A program made the translations under genes and the position numbers. Of a stretch of DNA of 64,000 nt, positions 18,824 to 26,301 are shown piece after piece (position 1 is the first letter of the stretch; every line of letters begins with the position of its first letter). Under the pieces are notes generated by a model. The model was not told the DNA's origin. It saw only the letters and a list, made by a program, of their open reading frames with translations, and searched no databases. The stretch comes from Achromobacter insolitus (GTDB lineage: Bacteria; Pseudomonadota; Gammaproteobacteria; Burkholderiales; Burkholderiaceae_B), in assembly GCF_002209555.1 (NCBI RefSeq), contig NZ_NJIF01000002.1, positions 248,001 to 312,000 on the forward strand, written 5' to 3'.

Positions 18824-18850
18824 TTAGCACTCCCAATACTAGAGTGCTAA
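18824..18850. promoter_or_regulatory. CIRCE element (HrcA operator) ahead of rpoH
   Basis: TTAGCACTC-N9-GAGTGCTAA, a perfect match to the CIRCE consensus with the exact 9-nt spacer, 46 bp upstream of the rpoH start codon. CIRCE is bound by the repressor HrcA, which is inactivated on heat shock with help from GroEL. Its place here would make rpoH itself an HrcA target. Confidence 0.95.
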
Positions 18851-18896
18851 CATCGAATCCATGTCGTTATCCCTTCGCCATCCGGAGATCCCCGCT

Positions 18897-19781
18897 ATGA
18901 AGCAACCCAGTACCTCGTTGGCCGCTCCTGGCAACGCTCTGGCGTTGGCCATTGCCAATCCGGGCGCACTTGGCACGATCGACGCTTATATTTCCGCGGT
19001 TAACCGCCTGCCGGTCCTGTCCGCGGAACGCGAAACCGAGCTGGGCCGCCGTCTGCGCGACCAGGAAGACCTGGGCGCCGCGCGCGAACTGATTCTCTCG
19101 CACCTGCGCCTGGTGGTGTCGGTGGCCCGTCAGTACCTGGGCTACGGCTTGCCGCATGCCGATCTCATCCAGGAAGGCAACGTGGGCCTGATGAAGGCCG
19201 TCAAACGCTTCGATCCCGAGCGCGGCGTGCGCCTGGTGTCGTTCGCCGTGCACTGGATCAAGGCTGAAATCCACGAATACATCATCCGCAATTGGCGCCT
19301 GGTGAAGGTCGCGACCACCAAGGCCCAGCGCAAGCTGTTCTTCAACCTGCGCAGCATGCGCCCGGACGGTCAGACGCTGGATCCGGACCAGGTCGACCAC
19401 ATTGCGCGCGAACTGAACGTGCGCCGCGAAGACGTGAGCGAAATGGAAGTGCGCCTGTCCGGTCGCGATATGTCGCTGGAAAACCAGGACGACGACGATG
19501 ACAGCTACGCGCCCATTGCCTATCTGTCGGACGAGGGCCGCCAGGAACCGACCCGCGTGCTGGAACGTGCCGCCCGCGACCAGCTGCAAAGCGCCGGCCT
19601 GACCGACGCGCTGGAAGCGCTGGATCCGCGTTCGCGCCGCATTGTCGAGGCCCGCTGGCTGCAAGACGACGGCGGCGCCACGCTGCACGAGCTGGCGCAG
19701 GAGTTCGGCGTGTCGGCCGAGCGCATTCGCCAGATCGAAGCGGCCGCCTTGAAGAAGATGCGCGGCAACCTCGCGTCTTGA
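18897..19781 (+). CDS. rpoH: RNA polymerase heat-shock sigma factor RpoH (sigma-32)
   Basis: 294 residues. Region 2 (LILSHLRLVVSVARQYLGYG ... DLIQEGNVGLMKAVKRFDPERG ... SFAVHWIKAEIHEYIIRNWR), the RpoH-box QRKLFFNLR at residues 144-152 (involved in FtsH/chaperone control) and region 4 (LHELAQEFGVSAERIRQIEAAALKKMR) identify sigma-32. The start at 18897 (MKQPSTSL) has GGAG at 9 nt; an in-frame ATG at 18861 lacks one. It is a single-gene unit with a CIRCE operator upstream and a terminator downstream. Confidence 0.96.
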   Translation: MKQPSTSLAAPGNALALAIANPGALGTIDAYISAVNRLPVLSAERETELGRRLRDQEDLGAARELILSHLRLVVSVARQYLGYGLPHADLIQEGNVGLMKAVKRFDPERGVRLVSFAVHWIKAEIHEYIIRNWRLVKVATTKAQRKLFFNLRSMRPDGQTLDPDQVDHIARELNVRREDVSEMEVRLSGRDMSLENQDDDDDSYAPIAYLSDEGRQEPTRVLERAARDQLQSAGLTDALEALDPRSRRIVEARWLQDDGGATLHELAQEFGVSAERIRQIEAAALKKMRGNLAS

Positions 19782-19800
19782 TTCTTGATCGACCCACGCA

Positions 19801-19830
19801 AAGGGCCGCAATTCGCGGCCCTTTTGCTTT
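19801..19830 (+). terminator. rpoH terminator
   Basis: Stem AAGGGCCGC (19801-19809) and GCGGCCCTT (19815-19823) with a 5-nt loop, followed by TTGCTTT, 19 bp after the rpoH stop. Confidence 0.8.
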
Positions 19831-19909
19831 ATGGACAGAGGGCGGCAGCGCATGAATAAATTGATACAAATTCGAGCGGAAATTTTGCGCGGCGCGAGAA
19901 ACTTAATGC

Positions 19910-20046
19910 GGAAGGCGCCGCCTAACTTCATGTAGACCGCGAACTTCGGTTGGCCGTCTTGTCATCCGTCTCGGCTTCTCCTCTTTCCCCTCCCCTATGA
20001 GACGGATGCTTGCGGGGCACCATGCATATCTGGTGCCCCGTTTTTT
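19910..20046 (+). ncRNA. Candidate structured small RNA (5' end approximate)
   Basis: A perfect 10-bp stem (CATCCGTCTC, 19963-19972, with GAGACGGATG, 19999-20008) encloses a 26-nt pyrimidine-rich loop (19973-19998) containing TCTCC, TTTCCCC and TCCCC runs. Five bases later comes a strong intrinsic terminator with six T residues. No gene lies upstream on this strand except rpoH, which already has its own terminator. The loop is complementary to Shine-Dalgarno-like GGAGG/GGGGA stretches. No promoter was identified with confidence, so the 5' end is a guess; it could instead be an extended rpoH 3' region. Confidence 0.5.
20014..20046 (+). terminator. Strong intrinsic terminator of the candidate small RNA
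   Basis: GGGGCACCA (20014-20022), 8-nt loop, TGGTGCCCC (20031-20039), then G and six T residues. Confidence 0.9.
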
Positions 20047-20053
20047 ATGGTGC

Positions 20054-20098
20054 CCCCACGCTGCGCAAGCTTTGCTTGCTTGCTGCCCCCCGAGGGGG
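20054..20098. repeat. 45-bp dispersed repeat, copy 1
   Basis: 45 bases identical to copy 2 at 20159-20203 and in the same orientation. It contains the nested palindromes GCAAGCTTTGCTTGC and CCCCCCGAGGGGG. Such hairpin-rich intergenic repeats occur widely in Burkholderiales genomes; here they lie just past the cpdA stop and could act in transcript ending. Confidence 0.8.
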
Positions 20099-20158
20099 CT
20101 GGCCCGCCTTGGGGCGGCCCGGCGGCGGGCCGGCTATTTTTGCGGAGGCTGTGTTGGT

Positions 20159-20203
20159 CCCCACGCTGCGCAAGCTTTGCTTGCTTGCTGCCCCCCGAGG
20201 GGG
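20159..20203. repeat. 45-bp dispersed repeat, copy 2
   Basis: Second copy, 60 bp after the end of copy 1 and 24 bp from the cpdA stop. The flanks also share a GCC(C)GCCTTGGG-like extension, so the duplicated unit may be longer and partly diverged. Confidence 0.8.
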
Positions 20204-20226
20204 GCGCCTTGGGAGGTCTCCACTGC

Positions 20227-21066
20227 CTACGCCGCTTGCGCTTTGTCCTGCGAGGTCAAGGCGGGATGCCACAGCGCGTCCTGCACGCGGCGCACGCCTG
20301 TCGCCATCGAACCGTCCTGGTACAGCTTGATCCAACGATAGCCGGGGGCCATGTTGTCCACCACATGCTTGCCGTCGCGGATGCTGAACTGGAAGCAGGT
20401 CGATGGCGTGGCCAGCATGCGCAGGTTGTGGCGGCGACGGTCGAATTCGTGGTGCACATGGCCCCACAGCAGCACGCGGACCTGGGGCCAGCGTGTCAGC
20501 AGCTTGAATAGCGCCTGGGGGTTGTCGATCATCATCGAATCGTGCCAGTGGCTGTCGATCTGCATGGGGTTGTGGTGCATGGCGATCAGCGTATGGCGGC
20601 CCGGAGCCTCGGCCAGCGCGGCCTCCAGCAGATCGAGCTGGCTCTGCGGCAGGTGCCCGGCGTTGGAGTTGGGCACGGTGGTGTCCAGGGCGACCACGCG
20701 CCATGCGCCCACGTCGGTCACCGGAGCGGACCATTCAGGCAGCTCCTGGCGCATCACCGCCGGCAGGTCATGGTTGCCCGGCAGGCAGCGGATGCAGGCT
20801 TGCTCCAGGGCGGGCGCTTCGGACAGGACGCGCGCCAGGCGGCGATAGGCCGCGGCTTCGCCGTCCTGGGACATGTCGCCCGTGGCCAGCAGCAGATCGG
20901 GGTGCTTGCCGTCGGCTTCGATCTGGCGCAGCACCGCGCGCAGGCTGGCGTCCGTATTGACGCCCAGCATCGAGGTTTCCGGCTCGCCGAACAGATGGCT
21001 GTCGGTCAGCTGGACCAGCATGGCGGGCGCGTCGTCGCGCCGGGTCAGGGAATGGATCCGGGCCAA
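20227..21066 (-). CDS. cpdA: 3',5'-cyclic AMP phosphodiesterase CpdA
   Basis: 279-residue class III metallophosphoesterase. Metal-binding motifs appear in order: LTDSHLF, ATGDMSQDG, LPGNHD, IAMHHNP and WGHVHHE. It hydrolyses cAMP and so sets the level available to CRP-like regulators. The TTG at 21066 (LARIHSLTRRDD) is chosen because AGGAG lies 6 nt upstream; the more distal TTG at 21081 has no ribosome-binding site, and the ATG at 21021 would drop conserved residues. It is divergent from a Na+/H+ antiporter with a cyclic-nucleotide-binding-like domain. Confidence 0.92.
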   Translation of the reverse strand: MARIHSLTRRDDAPAMLVQLTDSHLFGEPETSMLGVNTDASLRAVLRQIEADGKHPDLLLATGDMSQDGEAAAYRRLARVLSEAPALEQACIRCLPGNHDLPAVMRQELPEWSAPVTDVGAWRVVALDTTVPNSNAGHLPQSQLDLLEAALAEAPGRHTLIAMHHNPMQIDSHWHDSMMIDNPQALFKLLTRWPQVRVLLWGHVHHEFDRRRHNLRMLATPSTCFQFSIRDGKHVVDNMAPGYRWIKLYQDGSMATGVRRVQDALWHPALTSQDKAQAA

Positions 21067-21215
21067 GTGCCGCTCCTGCAAAGTTTGTGCGATTCCACAT
21101 TACCCAAAAAACATGGGCCGACGCGTATCGCAGGTCCGCATTGGGGTAACGAAACGTGCATTCTCCACGATTCCTGACGGTTTCCGGCCCGGTCCGACGG
21201 GAAAAAGCCGCTATT

Positions 21216-21235
21216 CTTGTGAAACTTCACACAAG
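21216..21235. promoter_or_regulatory. Palindrome upstream of the antiporter gene
   Basis: CTTGTG-N8-CACAAG with an inner GTGAA-AC-TTCAC. The halves TGTGA and TCACA are CRP half-sites, but spaced 4 rather than 6 nt. It lies 15 bp before the antiporter ATG, in the cpdA/antiporter divergent gap. Confidence 0.4.
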
Positions 21236-21250
21236 CTCCACCAACAGACC

Positions 21251-23941
21251 ATGGATGTAGGTTTTCTCGTATTCGGCTTGGCCGGTTTGTTAACGCTGGT
21301 CTGTTTCATGCCGCCGCTGGCCGGCCGCCTCAAGCTGCCCTACTCGGTGCTGCTGGCTATCGTCGGCTGTCTGCTCGGCATCATCGTGCACGTGCATGGC
21401 TGGGCGCCCAGCTGGATCGGCGATTTCCTGGATTCGCTGGAACGTTTCGAGATTTCGTCCGAAACCTTCCTGATGGTGTTTCTGCCGGTGCTGCTTTTTG
21501 AAACCGCACTGTCCATGAACGTGCGGCGCCTGATGGACGACATCGGCCCCATCCTCATGATGGCGATCGTGGCCGTGGTGGTCTGCACCGTGGTGGTCGG
21601 GGTCACGCTGGACGCCATTTCGTCCTACGGCCTGGTGGTCTGCCTGCTGCTGGGCGCCATCGTCGCCACCACCGATCCCGTGGCGGTGGTGGGCATCTTT
21701 CGCGAGGTGGGCGCGCCCAAGCGCTTGACCACATTGGTCGAAGGCGAAAGCCTCTTCAACGACGCGGCCTCCATCGCCTTGTACTCAGTGCTGCTGGCCG
21801 TGCTGGGCGGCCATGGCGAACTGACTGCCAGCGGTATTTTCAACGACTTCATTGTGCATTTCATCGGCGGAGGCATCGCCGGTTTCGCCATGGGTCGGCT
21901 GGCGTGCTTCCTGTTCGCCTGGCTGCGCGGGTTTCCCACCGCGGAGATCACGCTGACGCTGACCCTGGCCTATCTGTCTTTCTTCATTTCCGAGCACTAT
22001 CTGAACGTATCGGGCGTGGTGGCGACGGTGATTGCCGGCCTGGTGGTGGGGTCGACCGGCCGCACCCGCATGTCGCCCACCACCTTCGAGTACCTGTCCA
22101 GCGCCTGGGAGCAATTCGGGTTCTGGGCCAATTCGCTGATCTTCCTGTTCGCCGCCATGCTGATCCCCAAGCTGATGGCGGCCGCGGATTGGCAGGAATT
22201 GGCGTTGGTGGCGGTGGTGTTCGTGGCGACGCTGGTGGCGCGCGCTATCGTCGTTTTCGGGTTATTGCCTTTGTTGGGATTGACCCGGCTGGGCACCAAG
22301 GTCAGTAATCCCTACAAGGTGGTCATGCTGTGGGGGGGCTTGCGCGGCGCCGTGTCGCTGGCGCTGGCGCTGGCCGTGACGGAACAGACCGGCGTGGCCG
22401 AAGAGGCGCGCCAGTTCATTGCGGTGGCCACCACCAGCTACGTGCTACTGACCTTGTTCATCAACGGCATCAGCCTGCGTCCCCTGATTCGCATGCTGGG
22501 CCTGAACCAGCTGTCGCCGGTGGAACGCACCATTCGCAACCAGGCGCTGGCCGTGGCGTTGGAAGACCTGCAGGGCAAGACCGAGGATGTTGCCCGGGCC
22601 GAGCATATCGGAACCGAAGTCCGCGATCGCATCCGCGCCGTGTTTGACGCCAGCCTGACCAGCGTGCATGACGGCCAGGTCAGCCAGATGACGGACGACC
22701 AGCGCGTGGCGGTGGGCCTGGCCATCGTGGCTCAGCGCGAAGAGGAAATGTTCTTCGACATCCTCAAGGCGCAGATCGTGGACTGGCGCATGGCCGAAAC
22801 CCTGCTGGCGCGCGCGGAACGGCTGGAGGATGCGATCCGGCTGGGCGGGATCCCGGGCTTCGAGCGGGCCATCGTCGCCGACGTGCGCTATTCCACCGGC
22901 TTCCGCCTGGCCTTGCGCCTGCATTACCTGTTCGGCTTCCAGGGTTGGCTGGCGCGCGAACTCGGCCAGCGCTTCGCCAACCTCATGAGCAAGCGGTCGG
23001 TGGCGCAACGCCTGATCGCCTTCGCGCGGGAACAGATCACACCGCTGCTGGGCGAGGAAGCCACCCAGCGCATCGTGTCCCTGCACCAGCGCCGACTGGA
23101 CCTGATAGAAAACGCCATGCAGGCCCTGAACCTGCAATATCCGTCCTACGCGCAGTGGCTGCAGGAAAGCTACCTGGGCCGCGTGGCGCGCGAAATGGAA
23201 CGTATCCGCTACCGCGACATGCTCGAACAGTTCCTGATCAGCGGCGAGGTGTATGCGGACCTGATGGCGCAGTTGAAGAGCCGCTGGGCGCATATCGACA
23301 AGCACCCGCCGTTGGACATTGAAATGAGCGCCGCCGACCTGATCAAGCGCGTGCCGCTGTTTGAAGGCCTGTCCGCCGATTCGCTGCGGGCCATCAGCAA
23401 GCTGCTCAAGCCGCGCCTGGCCCTGCCGGACCAGCGCGTGCTGACCAAGGGCCGGCATGGCGAGGAAATGTGTTTCGTCGCGTCAGGCGCCGTGGCGGTG
23501 CACCTGCCCGACCACACCATGATTGAGCTGGGCAGCGGCGAATTCTTCGGAGAACTGGGCCTCTTGGGCGAAGAACAATTGATGCCCGAGGTGACCTCGT
23601 TGGGCTACAGCAAGCTGCTGATGCTCTCCTCGCGCGATTTCCACGCCCTGCTGGCGCGCGATGAACACCTGCGCGAACGCATCCAGGTCGTGGCCAAGCA
23701 GCGCCTGCGCGCGATTGAAGTGTGGAAACAGTTTTCGCAGGCCAATGCCGCGCCCGCGCCGGTATCGCCGCCGGTGTCGGCGCCGAGCCCCGGCCAGGCC
23801 GCCGAGGCTGCCGAAGCGGCAGGGGCTTCGTCCGGCACCGACGCGCAGGCGGCCAGCGAGGTCCGCGACGCGCAAGCGCCGGCCCAGAACGGCGCGCCGG
23901 ACGCGCCATCGCTGGGAGAGCCCGGGGTCGTGCGGCCCTAG
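21251..23941 (+). CDS. CPA1 Na+/H+ antiporter with C-terminal cyclic-nucleotide-binding-like domain
   Basis: 896 residues. The first ~400 form a NhaP/CPA1 exchanger with the ion-binding segments ATTDPVAVVG and GESLFNDAASIALYS and the late GGLRGAVSLALALAVT. A helical cytoplasmic linker (about 410-690) follows, then a CNMP/Crp-like beta-roll (about 700-810, LIKRVPLFEGLSADSL ... GSGEFFGELGLLGEE), the layout of sperm-type and some bacterial NHE proteins. The roll keeps the FGEL turn but not the Arg that contacts cyclic-nucleotide phosphate (LMPEVTS where CRP has ERSAWV). The last ~75 residues are Ala/Pro-rich. The start at 21251 is used; the longer frame from 20873 lies opposite cpdA. The stop overlaps the convergent Nudix gene stop by 4 bp. 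Confidence 0.9.
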   Translation: MDVGFLVFGLAGLLTLVCFMPPLAGRLKLPYSVLLAIVGCLLGIIVHVHGWAPSWIGDFLDSLERFEISSETFLMVFLPVLLFETALSMNVRRLMDDIGPILMMAIVAVVVCTVVVGVTLDAISSYGLVVCLLLGAIVATTDPVAVVGIFREVGAPKRLTTLVEGESLFNDAASIALYSVLLAVLGGHGELTASGIFNDFIVHFIGGGIAGFAMGRLACFLFAWLRGFPTAEITLTLTLAYLSFFISEHYLNVSGVVATVIAGLVVGSTGRTRMSPTTFEYLSSAWEQFGFWANSLIFLFAAMLIPKLMAAADWQELALVAVVFVATLVARAIVVFGLLPLLGLTRLGTKVSNPYKVVMLWGGLRGAVSLALALAVTEQTGVAEEARQFIAVATTSYVLLTLFINGISLRPLIRMLGLNQLSPVERTIRNQALAVALEDLQGKTEDVARAEHIGTEVRDRIRAVFDASLTSVHDGQVSQMTDDQRVAVGLAIVAQREEEMFFDILKAQIVDWRMAETLLARAERLEDAIRLGGIPGFERAIVADVRYSTGFRLALRLHYLFGFQGWLARELGQRFANLMSKRSVAQRLIAFAREQITPLLGEEATQRIVSLHQRRLDLIENAMQALNLQYPSYAQWLQESYLGRVAREMERIRYRDMLEQFLISGEVYADLMAQLKSRWAHIDKHPPLDIEMSAADLIKRVPLFEGLSADSLRAISKLLKPRLALPDQRVLTKGRHGEEMCFVASGAVAVHLPDHTMIELGSGEFFGELGLLGEEQLMPEVTSLGYSKLLMLSSRDFHALLARDEHLRERIQVVAKQRLRAIEVWKQFSQANAAPAPVSPPVSAPSPGQAAEAAEAAGASSGTDAQAASEVRDAQAPAQNGAPDAPSLGEPGVVRP

Positions 23942-24750
23942 GCCGGGATTTCGCCGGCCGCGCGGCGCTGCATGATGTCTTCGATGATCACCAGCGCTGC
24001 TTCCAGCGTGAATTCGCCTTCCGCGACCTGGCGCACGGCGGTGGCCGCGTCGATAGTCGCGATCTCCATGACCTCGCCGTCCCGGTTGGCGGGTCGGACG
24101 TCGGCCGACAGCACGCAGGTGCTGGTGAGGACGTCTTCGACCTGATAGCCCTCGGGCAGGCGGCGATGGATGCGCAGGATCGTGCGCAAGGGCGAGCGCT
24201 GCGTCAGGTCGGGTTCGTCCAGTCCTGCTTCTTCGCCGCATTCGCGCACCAGCGCCAGCTCCAGGTCTTCGCGGCTGCTCGCCAGCCCGCCGACCAAGGT
24301 GTCCCACATACCGGGATCGGTGGATTTGCTGAGCGCGCGCCGCGCGACCCACAGCCGGCCATCCGGGGTCCAGGCGTTCAGATGCACGGCCTTGGTCAGC
24401 AGACCCAATGGGCGCACGGCCGCGCGTTCGATCACGCCCAGCGGTTCGTCTCCGTCCAGAACGTCCAGCAATTCGTCGCGCCAGCCGCGCAGGCAGTTGG
24501 CTTGGCGCAACAGTTGCGCGGCTTGTTCGAGCACGTCATTCAGGCTTGCGCCGGGTTGCAGGTCCGAGCCGATGCGCAAGGTGTCACCGTCCGCCGCGAT
24601 GCCGGGCGCGCCGCGCAAGGCGTCGCATGCCGCATGCGTGGCCCAGCCGCAGCGACGCCCCGCTATATATAAAGCGCGCGCGCCTTCTGGGGCGGGCTCT
24701 TGCGCGCGAGCGCACAAGTCGGCGTACAGGTCGGACAACTGCTTGGGCAT
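23938..24750 (-). CDS. Nudix hydrolase with N-terminal DUF4743 domain
   Basis: 270 residues. A complete Nudix box, G-x5-E-x7-RE-x-x-EE-x-G, is read in LASSREDLELALVRECGEE near residues 160-182. The N-terminal ~120 residues resemble DUF4743, found fused to Nudix domains and in the Tnr3 thiamine-pyrophosphokinase group. It probably hydrolyses a nucleoside-diphosphate-linked or thiamine-type substrate; which one cannot be told. It is convergent with the antiporter gene, the two stops sharing the bases CTAG. Confidence 0.85.
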   Translation of the reverse strand: MPKQLSDLYADLCARAQEPAPEGARALYIAGRRCGWATHAACDALRGAPGIAADGDTLRIGSDLQPGASLNDVLEQAAQLLRQANCLRGWRDELLDVLDGDEPLGVIERAAVRPLGLLTKAVHLNAWTPDGRLWVARRALSKSTDPGMWDTLVGGLASSREDLELALVRECGEEAGLDEPDLTQRSPLRTILRIHRRLPEGYQVEDVLTSTCVLSADVRPANRDGEVMEIATIDAATAVRQVAEGEFTLEAALVIIEDIMQRRAAGEIPA

Positions 24751-24862
24751 CGTGAAACCGTAGTGATGAAGTTGCCGAGGATTTTATGCCACCCTGTTTG
24801 CAGCGCTTGGTCAAGGGGGCGCGGCCAGATGGGGGCAGGCCCGATGAATTCAAGGGCACTAA

Positions 24863-24891
24863 CTTACATCTATTTGCGCGTCCGCTATAAT
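24863..24891 (+). promoter_or_regulatory. Sigma-70 promoter of the cytochrome oxidase operon
   Basis: CTTACA (24863-24868), 17-nt spacer, TATAAT (24886-24891). This predicts a 5' leader of about 140 nt before coxB. Confidence 0.65.
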
Positions 24892-25039
24892 CCGCCAGTT
24901 TCTTTGTGATTTCGAGTGGGAACGACAGGGGCCGCTCTATCTCCCTGCCACGCCCTACCATCTAATAATTGCGCGTTGCCCGGTTCCGGTGACTTCCGCC
25001 ACTAGCGAACGGACCTTCGCGCCGTGTTTCGAGGTAAGC

Positions 25040-26197
25040 ATGAAGAAGTGGAGAGGGATACTGGGGGCTTGTGCGATGCTGATTGGCAGCGTGGCAGGTG
25101 CTCAGGTGCAAGACATGCCCGGCGGCCCGAAGGTCAATCAGCTCAACCTGCATGAAGGCGTGACGGCAATCTCGCGCGACATCATGTGGTTGCATTGGAT
25201 GTTGCTCACGATCTGTATCGTGATCTTCATCGGCGTCTTCGGAGTGATGTTCTACTCCATCTGGGCGCACCGTAAATCCCGTGGCCACAAGGCCGCGACC
25301 TTCCATGAACATCTGGGCGTAGAAGTCGCCTGGACCGTCATCCCGTTCATTATCGTCATCGCCATGGCGTTGCCCGCCACCAAGACGGTGGTGGCGATGA
25401 AAGATACCTCCAGCGCCGACCTCACCGTGAAGGTCACCGGCTATCAGTGGAAATGGGGCTACGAGTACCTCGATGGCTCGGCCACCGGCATCAAGTTCCT
25501 CTCCACGCTGTCGACGCCGCGCGCCCAGATCGAGAACCGCGAACCCAAGGGTGAGTTCTACCTGATGGAAGTGGACAACCATCTGGTCGTCCCCGTGAAC
25601 AAGAAGATCCGTATCGTGCTGACCGCGGCCGACGTCATCCACTCCTGGATGATTCCGGACTTCGGCGTGAAGCAGGACGCCATTCCGGGCTTCCTGCGCG
25701 ATACCTGGTTCAACGCCGACAAGCCCGGTATCTACCGCGGCCAGTGCGCGGAACTTTGCGGCAAGGATCACGCATTCATGCCCATCGTCGTGGAAGTCAT
25801 GGCGCAAGCCGACTACGATAAGTGGGTTGAAGACCAAAAGAAGAAGATGGCGGCAAACGCCGACGATCCCAATAAAGAGTGGACGGAAGCCGAACTGGTT
25901 GCCCGCGGCGAAAAGGTTTTCGCGGCAAATTGCGTTGCCTGTCACCAGGCCAACGGCAAGGGCATCCCGGGCAGTTTCCCCCCGCTCGACGGAGACAAGG
26001 TTGTTCTGGGCCCGAAGGCGGAACAGATCAACACCGTGCTGAAGGGCAAGCCCGGCACCGCCATGGCGGCATTTGGCGGGCAGCTCAACGATGTCGAGAT
26101 CGCAGCGGTCATCAGCTATACGCGCCATGCCTGGAGCAACGCAGGCAAGGGGCAGGACCCGACGGTTCAGCCGAAGGACGTGATGGCTGCGCGCTGA
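25040..26197 (+). CDS. coxB: Cytochrome c oxidase subunit II with fused cytochrome c domain
   Basis: 385 residues: signal peptide (cleaved near VAGA-QVQ), two membrane helices, the CuA domain with its ligand segment CAELCGKDHAFM, then a C-terminal c-type cytochrome with CVACH (Cys298, Cys301, His302) and a likely Met ligand in PGTAMAAFGG. Electrons enter through the fused heme c and CuA to the subunit I catalytic centre (caa3-type layout). The ATG at 25040 follows GAGGT; an upstream ATG at 24989 adds a non-signal extension. First gene of the oxidase cluster. Confidence 0.96.
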   Translation: MKKWRGILGACAMLIGSVAGAQVQDMPGGPKVNQLNLHEGVTAISRDIMWLHWMLLTICIVIFIGVFGVMFYSIWAHRKSRGHKAATFHEHLGVEVAWTVIPFIIVIAMALPATKTVVAMKDTSSADLTVKVTGYQWKWGYEYLDGSATGIKFLSTLSTPRAQIENREPKGEFYLMEVDNHLVVPVNKKIRIVLTAADVIHSWMIPDFGVKQDAIPGFLRDTWFNADKPGIYRGQCAELCGKDHAFMPIVVEVMAQADYDKWVEDQKKKMAANADDPNKEWTEAELVARGEKVFAANCVACHQANGKGIPGSFPPLDGDKVVLGPKAEQINTVLKGKPGTAMAAFGGQLNDVEIAAVISYTRHAWSNAGKGQDPTVQPKDVMAAR

Positions 26198-26301
26198 TTG
26201 CGCGCGCCCAGTCACACCCTCGCAGAACCGGTTCCGTTTAGTTAGAGATACCCTGCCGGCCCCGTGGATCGGGCCCGGCACTCAGCAGGAAGGAGTCCAT
26301 C

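Larger units (their letters stand above)
19862..20226. other. Gene-free region between rpoH and cpdA
   Basis: About 365 bp without a protein gene. The left half holds a structured segment ending in a strong plus-strand terminator (candidate small RNA); the right half holds two copies of a 45-bp repeat 60 bp apart. Short frames here have no ribosome-binding site and include the repeat, so they were not called. Confidence 0.7.

Noticed and set aside
20054-20203. Direct repeats considered as a CRISPR array
   Set aside because: Only two copies with unequal flanks, palindromic unlike CRISPR repeats in this setting, and no cas genes.
20873-21250. N-terminal extension of the antiporter frame
   Set aside because: It lies opposite cpdA; the conserved membrane protein begins at the ATG at 21251.
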